Source: a bacterium
GTDB taxonomy: Bacteria; Spirochaetota; UBA4802; UBA5550
Length of the DNA: 46,262 nucleotides
NCBI GenBank assembly: GCA_024224995.1
Contig: JAAENB010000582.1
Location: 1-46,262, forward strand
Reading direction: 5' to 3'
Under the pieces are notes generated by a model that was not told where the DNA came from, ran no database searches, and worked only from the letters and a program-made list of their open reading frames with translations. Position 1 is the first letter of the stretch. Every line of letters begins with the position of its first letter. The translations under genes and the position numbers were made by a program. Below are positions 43,438-46,262 of this stretch, piece after piece.

Positions 43438-43490
43438 TCGGTTATTTTTACCGATTACTGATTACCCCGCCCGGAGGGCGACCGATTACC
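43401..43490. repeat. GGTRATCGGT palindromic repeat, copies B and C (inverted pair)
   Basis: Copy B (43401-43442) runs GGTAATCGGTGGCCC to GGTGATCGGTAATCGGT and includes the last 12 codons and stop of the polyketide synthase gene. Copy C (43450-43490) is the same element in reverse. TAATCGGT (43435-43442) and ACCGATTA (43450-43457) form a stem around TATTTTT. The whole 90 bp can fold on itself between the convergent synthase and AOR genes and may terminate both. Copy A is at 5966-6013. Confidence 0.75.
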
Positions 43491-43495
43491 TTACT

Positions 43496-45235
43496 TCACA
43501 ATCCAAGTTCCTCGCACTTCTCCGGTGTCGGCATTCCATCCTCATCAAGCCCGCGAACTTTATAATAATTCCCCCGGGCCTGTAAAAACTCTTCCCGGTT
43601 AATGGGAGGAATTGTAATCCCGTCCCCGCTGCTTCCGGGTTCGGTAAAAAAACGCTCAGGCAGGTCGTCATCTTTCTTGGTGAAGCCGTTTTCGGCATTC
43701 ATTATGCGTTCATTATAATATATTCTTTCTCCTGCTTTTTGCAAATCCAGGGATGTTATTTCCACACCCGTAACGCCGGTAAAAGCCCTGGCGTACTCTT
43801 CCAGTGAGGCCGCGAAGAAAATAAATCTACAGGCCACCAGGGAATCTACTACGGCGTTAATATCTTCGCTGATCTTTATGATCCGGGCTTTACCACTCAG
43901 GGTAAACCGGTCAGTTGCTGCCGGTTTTCGTAAAATCTCATGGGAAATGGGGTATGCTCTGAGATGGCAGCCGCCCCGTGTAGAGGTGGTAAATGCCAGG
44001 GCCATGCCATACGCTCCCCTGGGGTCATAGGCTGCCAGTTCCAATTTTTTAACGGACATGGAAAGTTCGGGCTTGCCTTTTGACTCAGCGTAGCGGTACG
44101 ATCCCAGCTTGAGCTCCGCTCCTTCTCCTTTTGAATAACCGATGTCGTTTAATAATCGCAGAATATCTTCCGGTTCAAGCCGGCGATCATTGATCTCCGC
44201 GTAACATGCCAGCGTTACTGCCGCTGAAATGGTGTCCATCCCCAATTCATTACATATCCTGTTTGCCTCAACAACCGTATCGGTATTTGTGTTGCTCAAT
44301 AACGCGCTAAAATGAGACATCGTTTCAAATTCAGGAATTATGCTGTTCTCTTTTCCTTTCTTTTTGCATTGAATATGACATCCCTGGCACCCGGCCTTTT
44401 TTGTATTATAGCGTTTTTTATATTCCGCCGCGTTCATGGTTCCGGCATGAGGAAAATGTGTTTTCCTGAAATTATCAGTGGGCATCATCCGGCGGCTGTC
44501 CATAAGATCGTAGAGGGCGCCGGTACCGTACTCGGAGATTCCCAGTTCTCCTTTAAGGATCGGTGAAGCCGCGGCCAGCCTGAAAATTTCCTCTCTGGCC
44601 TTTTTTACTTCATCCGTATTAAAACAGTTTGTTTTTTGGCTTCCCTGTACCCGGATAAACTTGACATTTTTTGCCGCCATTACCAGGCCAAGACCGCTTC
44701 GTCCCGAAAGAAAATGTCCGTCAATGGCGATACCCGCGAACAAAACCCCATTTTCCGCTGCCGGACCAATCATTGCCAGGGAGCCTTCTCCCGGCAGCTG
44801 TTCCATTGTTGATGAAACATCTTTCCCCGCAAGATGCCCGGCATCAATAAACTCTACTGTTGAGTCCTGTATTTGAATACCGCATAAATCCCGGCTCCGG
44901 CCTCTGAGGATTATACCGTCGTAACCCGCACGCTTGATCTGAGGACCCAGTTTCCCGCCTACGGAAGTATCTCCCACTGTTCCGCTTATTGGAGAGCGGG
45001 ACATTATTGTCATTCTTCCGGAGGTTGGTGATGGTGTGTCTACCAGGGGCCCGGTAAAAAACAGGAGCGGCATGTTCGGAGAATTCCAGGACTCCCGAAC
45101 CAGGGGCCGTAAATAGTAACCGGCAAGTCCTTTGCCGCCAATATATTTTTTATAAATATCAAGCCCCGGTTCTATTACTGTTGTTGTTTTTTTAGAACAA
45201 TCTATCTCAAGAATTTTTCCTGTCCAGCCATACAT
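43496..45235 (-). CDS. Tungsten-type aldehyde:ferredoxin oxidoreductase
   Basis: The 579-residue enzyme oxidises aldehydes to acids with ferredoxin as acceptor, or the reverse, using a tungstopterin and one [4Fe-4S] cluster. The N-terminal domain opens YGWTGKILEIDCS with YIGGKGLAGYYL and TGPLVDTPSPTSGR. Cluster ligands are CQGCHIQC (Cys283, Cys286, Cys290) and Cys469 in SLVACRF. TRGGCHLRAYP is the pterin-contact block. Length is near the family's 600. It faces the polyketide synthase gene end to end. No ferredoxin or molybdopterin gene is in the window. It could handle an aldehyde or acid related to the synthase product, but that is only a neighbourhood inference. Confidence 0.9.
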   Translation of the reverse strand: MYGWTGKILEIDCSKKTTTVIEPGLDIYKKYIGGKGLAGYYLRPLVRESWNSPNMPLLFFTGPLVDTPSPTSGRMTIMSRSPISGTVGDTSVGGKLGPQIKRAGYDGIILRGRSRDLCGIQIQDSTVEFIDAGHLAGKDVSSTMEQLPGEGSLAMIGPAAENGVLFAGIAIDGHFLSGRSGLGLVMAAKNVKFIRVQGSQKTNCFNTDEVKKAREEIFRLAAASPILKGELGISEYGTGALYDLMDSRRMMPTDNFRKTHFPHAGTMNAAEYKKRYNTKKAGCQGCHIQCKKKGKENSIIPEFETMSHFSALLSNTNTDTVVEANRICNELGMDTISAAVTLACYAEINDRRLEPEDILRLLNDIGYSKGEGAELKLGSYRYAESKGKPELSMSVKKLELAAYDPRGAYGMALAFTTSTRGGCHLRAYPISHEILRKPAATDRFTLSGKARIIKISEDINAVVDSLVACRFIFFAASLEEYARAFTGVTGVEITSLDLQKAGERIYYNERIMNAENGFTKKDDDLPERFFTEPGSSGDGITIPPINREEFLQARGNYYKVRGLDEDGMPTPEKCEELGL

Positions 45236-45789
45236 TGCAATTTACCCTTAATTTATCCTTAATATTTTAGTGTGCCCGCATTGTTTGCATCCCCCCTGTT
45301 TATGGCAAGTAAAAAAAGACTCATTGAAGAAGCAGGGGCCAGGGGCTCTTAAGAAACTAAGATATAAATCAGGGCCTCTTTCTTCATAACGAGGGGCTGG
45401 AAGCCCCACGCTATGAGAAATCCCCATAGCCCTGGGAAACTAATTTATAAACAGAGCCTATTCTCGAAGATATTATCCGGGGTTATGCTCTGCTGCCCTA
45501 TGGGGCTAAAACCCGGGCTCAAATTGACTCATTTCCAAAAACTCTTGCGCCCCTCCCCGGAATCTCCATAGCCCTGACCTGAAACAAGCCAGTAAAGGCG
45601 TTGCACTGCAACGTCTCTCAGAACCAAACCCCTCGCCCGGAGCATCTTCGCAAAACAGACCCCGGCATCAACACAGTTTCTTCCGTATTTTTTCCCCGCT
45701 ACACAGAAAAACGTAATTCGGAATGTAAATTATGCCTTTTATTAAGACGCCACCATAGGGTCCGCACTCTTGAGAAACGGCTCAAAACA
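45236..45789. other. Non-coding stretch with hairpins and degenerate direct repeats
   Basis: I see no convincing gene here. A perfect hairpin GGGGCT-GGA-AGCCCC is at 45393-45407 and a palindrome CGTTGCA-C-TGCAACG at 45599-45613. Two similar blocks, GAAACTAAGATATAAATCAGGGCC near 45353 and GAAACTAATTTATAAACAGAGCC near 45428, form a degenerate direct repeat. CCATAGCCCTG also occurs twice. The stretch may be a decayed repeat or mobile remnant, or may encode an unrecognised structured RNA. Confidence 0.5.
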
Positions 45790-45856
45790 TGAGCAAATAC
45801 TCATGAAAATTCTCCAAAATCAGGCTTATAGGGGCAAAAAAATGAGCTTTTACTCA
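45790..45856. promoter_or_regulatory. Pair of TGAGC(A/T)3-4TACTCA operator-like dyads
   Basis: TGAGCAAATACTCA (45790-45803) and TGAGCTTTTACTCA (45843-45856) are two 14-bp dyads with the same arms and an A/T-only centre. Their centres are 53 bp apart, close to five helical turns, so dimers bound at both would face the same side of the DNA. They lie 75-140 bp upstream of a promoter and the small gene at 45995. This looks like a repressor or activator site pair; the regulator is unknown. Confidence 0.45.
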
Positions 45857-45930
45857 CAAAACAGGCCCGCATAACAGGTTGTTTTGCACATTTTTAAGAT
45901 AATTACTACTTTTTTTATACATTATTTATC

Positions 45931-45960
45931 TTGACAGTTTTCCGCATTAATGCTTTATAG
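45931..45960 (+). promoter_or_regulatory. Promoter of the small CGSCG-tail gene
   Basis: TTGACA at 45931-45936 is a perfect -35 box. The -10 is weaker: TTTATA at 45954 after 17 bases or TTATAG after 18. The leader would be about 30 bases, with GAGGA ahead of the ATG at 45995. Confidence 0.45.
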
Positions 45961-45994
45961 ATGTATTAAATGACTGTAAAAATGAGGAATCGTA

Positions 45995-46225
45995 ATGATC
46001 AGCACGCAAGACAATGTTCTACGGATGCCCGGAGTTAATTCAGGCTTTCGAAGTTATTTTAATCCTACAAACGAATCCCCTTTCATACGAATGATAAAGC
46101 TGGGTGTTTCCGATTTTTTTGAAGCGCGGCCTATCAGCGAAGAAGAGATTGACAAAAGAATTTTATTGTGCAGCAATGAAGGAGAAACCATTACCTGCGG
46201 CAGCTGCGGGTCCAAAGGCTTGTAA
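45995..46225 (+). CDS. Small protein with CGSCGSKGL tail, unknown function
   Basis: The 76-residue protein begins MISTQDNVLRMPGVNSGFRS and ends GETITCGSCGSKGL. A GAGGA site is six bases before the ATG, and a promoter and operator-like dyads are upstream, so expression is likely. The last 14 residues are Gly/Ser/Thr/Cys-rich, unlike the charged body, and contain CxxC. This could be a thiol-redox or metal site, or the core of a modified peptide, but no maturation enzyme is visible before the window ends. I do not recognise a family. Confidence 0.6.
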   Translation: MISTQDNVLRMPGVNSGFRSYFNPTNESPFIRMIKLGVSDFFEARPISEEEIDKRILLCSNEGETITCGSCGSKGL

Positions 46226-46262
46226 TCCCCTCATTGGGCCTCTTTTCCTTGCTCCTTTTACC
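46226..46262. repeat. AAGG-family pyrimidine repeat at the window end
   Basis: CCTTGCTCCTTTTACC just after the small gene is another copy of the CCTT/AAGG intergenic motif seen at 6740-6870 and 22484-22573. The element is cut by the window edge. Confidence 0.35.

Noticed and set aside
45601..45792. 63-codon plus-strand frame in the non-coding stretch
   Set aside because: TTG start inside a palindrome, no ribosome binding site, biased composition and no recognisable motif.

Overview
The window reads as chromosomal DNA from a Gram-negative, probably strictly anaerobic bacterium. The Gram-negative reading rests on several exported beta-barrel-like proteins and lipoproteins. The anaerobic reading rests on an anaerobic ribonucleotide reductase with its radical-SAM activase and on a tungsten-type aldehyde:ferredoxin oxidoreductase, with no aerobic enzymes seen. 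The heavy load of two-component, HD-GYP, GGDEF and partner-switching genes would suit a spirochaete or similar free-living anaerobe, but I cannot fix the phylum from the sequence. No rRNA, tRNA or CRISPR array was seen.

Layout. 1-380: the 3' end of a REP-associated (Y1) transposase followed by short direct repeats. 396-3352 (minus): anaerobic ribonucleotide reductase. The glycyl-radical motif lies on a separate 59-residue protein (1072-1251) that sits between the catalytic gene and the activase. 3353-3880: a non-coding stretch with three successive inverted repeats. 3881-6707: a secreted unknown, then a minus-strand set of two outer-membrane barrel-like proteins around a lipoprotein metzincin protease. 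6797-9115: ptsP (GAF plus enzyme I). 9310-19259: a six-gene sensory operon with its own promoter (RsbR-N-like sensor, CheW, receiver-PAS-kinase, a 1504-residue hybrid kinase, a second receiver-PAS-kinase and an HD-GYP phosphodiesterase).

19256-29578: mixed housekeeping and envelope genes. These are a TIGR02757/DUF2400 protein, a porin-like protein, a PsbP-like lipoprotein, an inositol monophosphatase family enzyme, a YqaB-like HAD phosphatase, a STAS antagonist, a diguanylate cyclase, a lipoprotein, a small FlgM-like protein, an AI-2E family permease, an acyltransferase fused to an alpha/beta hydrolase, and a Nudix hydrolase. 29696-33430 (minus): a partner-switching operon with a SpoIIE phosphatase, a class II aldolase-like protein and a PAS plus HATPase anti-sigma-type kinase.

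33526-45235 is the most unusual part. A tandem flavodoxin-fold protein precedes a 2795-residue iterative polyketide synthase with its own near-consensus promoter. Its order is KS-AT-4xACP-KR-DH-PPTase-hotdog-hotdog thioesterase. This combines the tandem ACPs of polyunsaturated fatty acid synthases with the DH-PPTase end of enediyne/polyene synthases, and it fuses a CalE7/SgcE10-like thioesterase to the same chain. A convergent aldehyde:ferredoxin oxidoreductase follows. The window closes with about 760 bp of non-coding DNA carrying paired operator-like dyads, then a small protein with a CGSCG tail.

Across the window, intergenic palindromic repeats recur. A roughly 42-bp GGTRATCGGT family has at least three copies, and its sequence forms the coding 3' end of the polyketide synthase. 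A purine-rich AAGG family runs into the 3' ends of ptsP and the HAD phosphatase gene.
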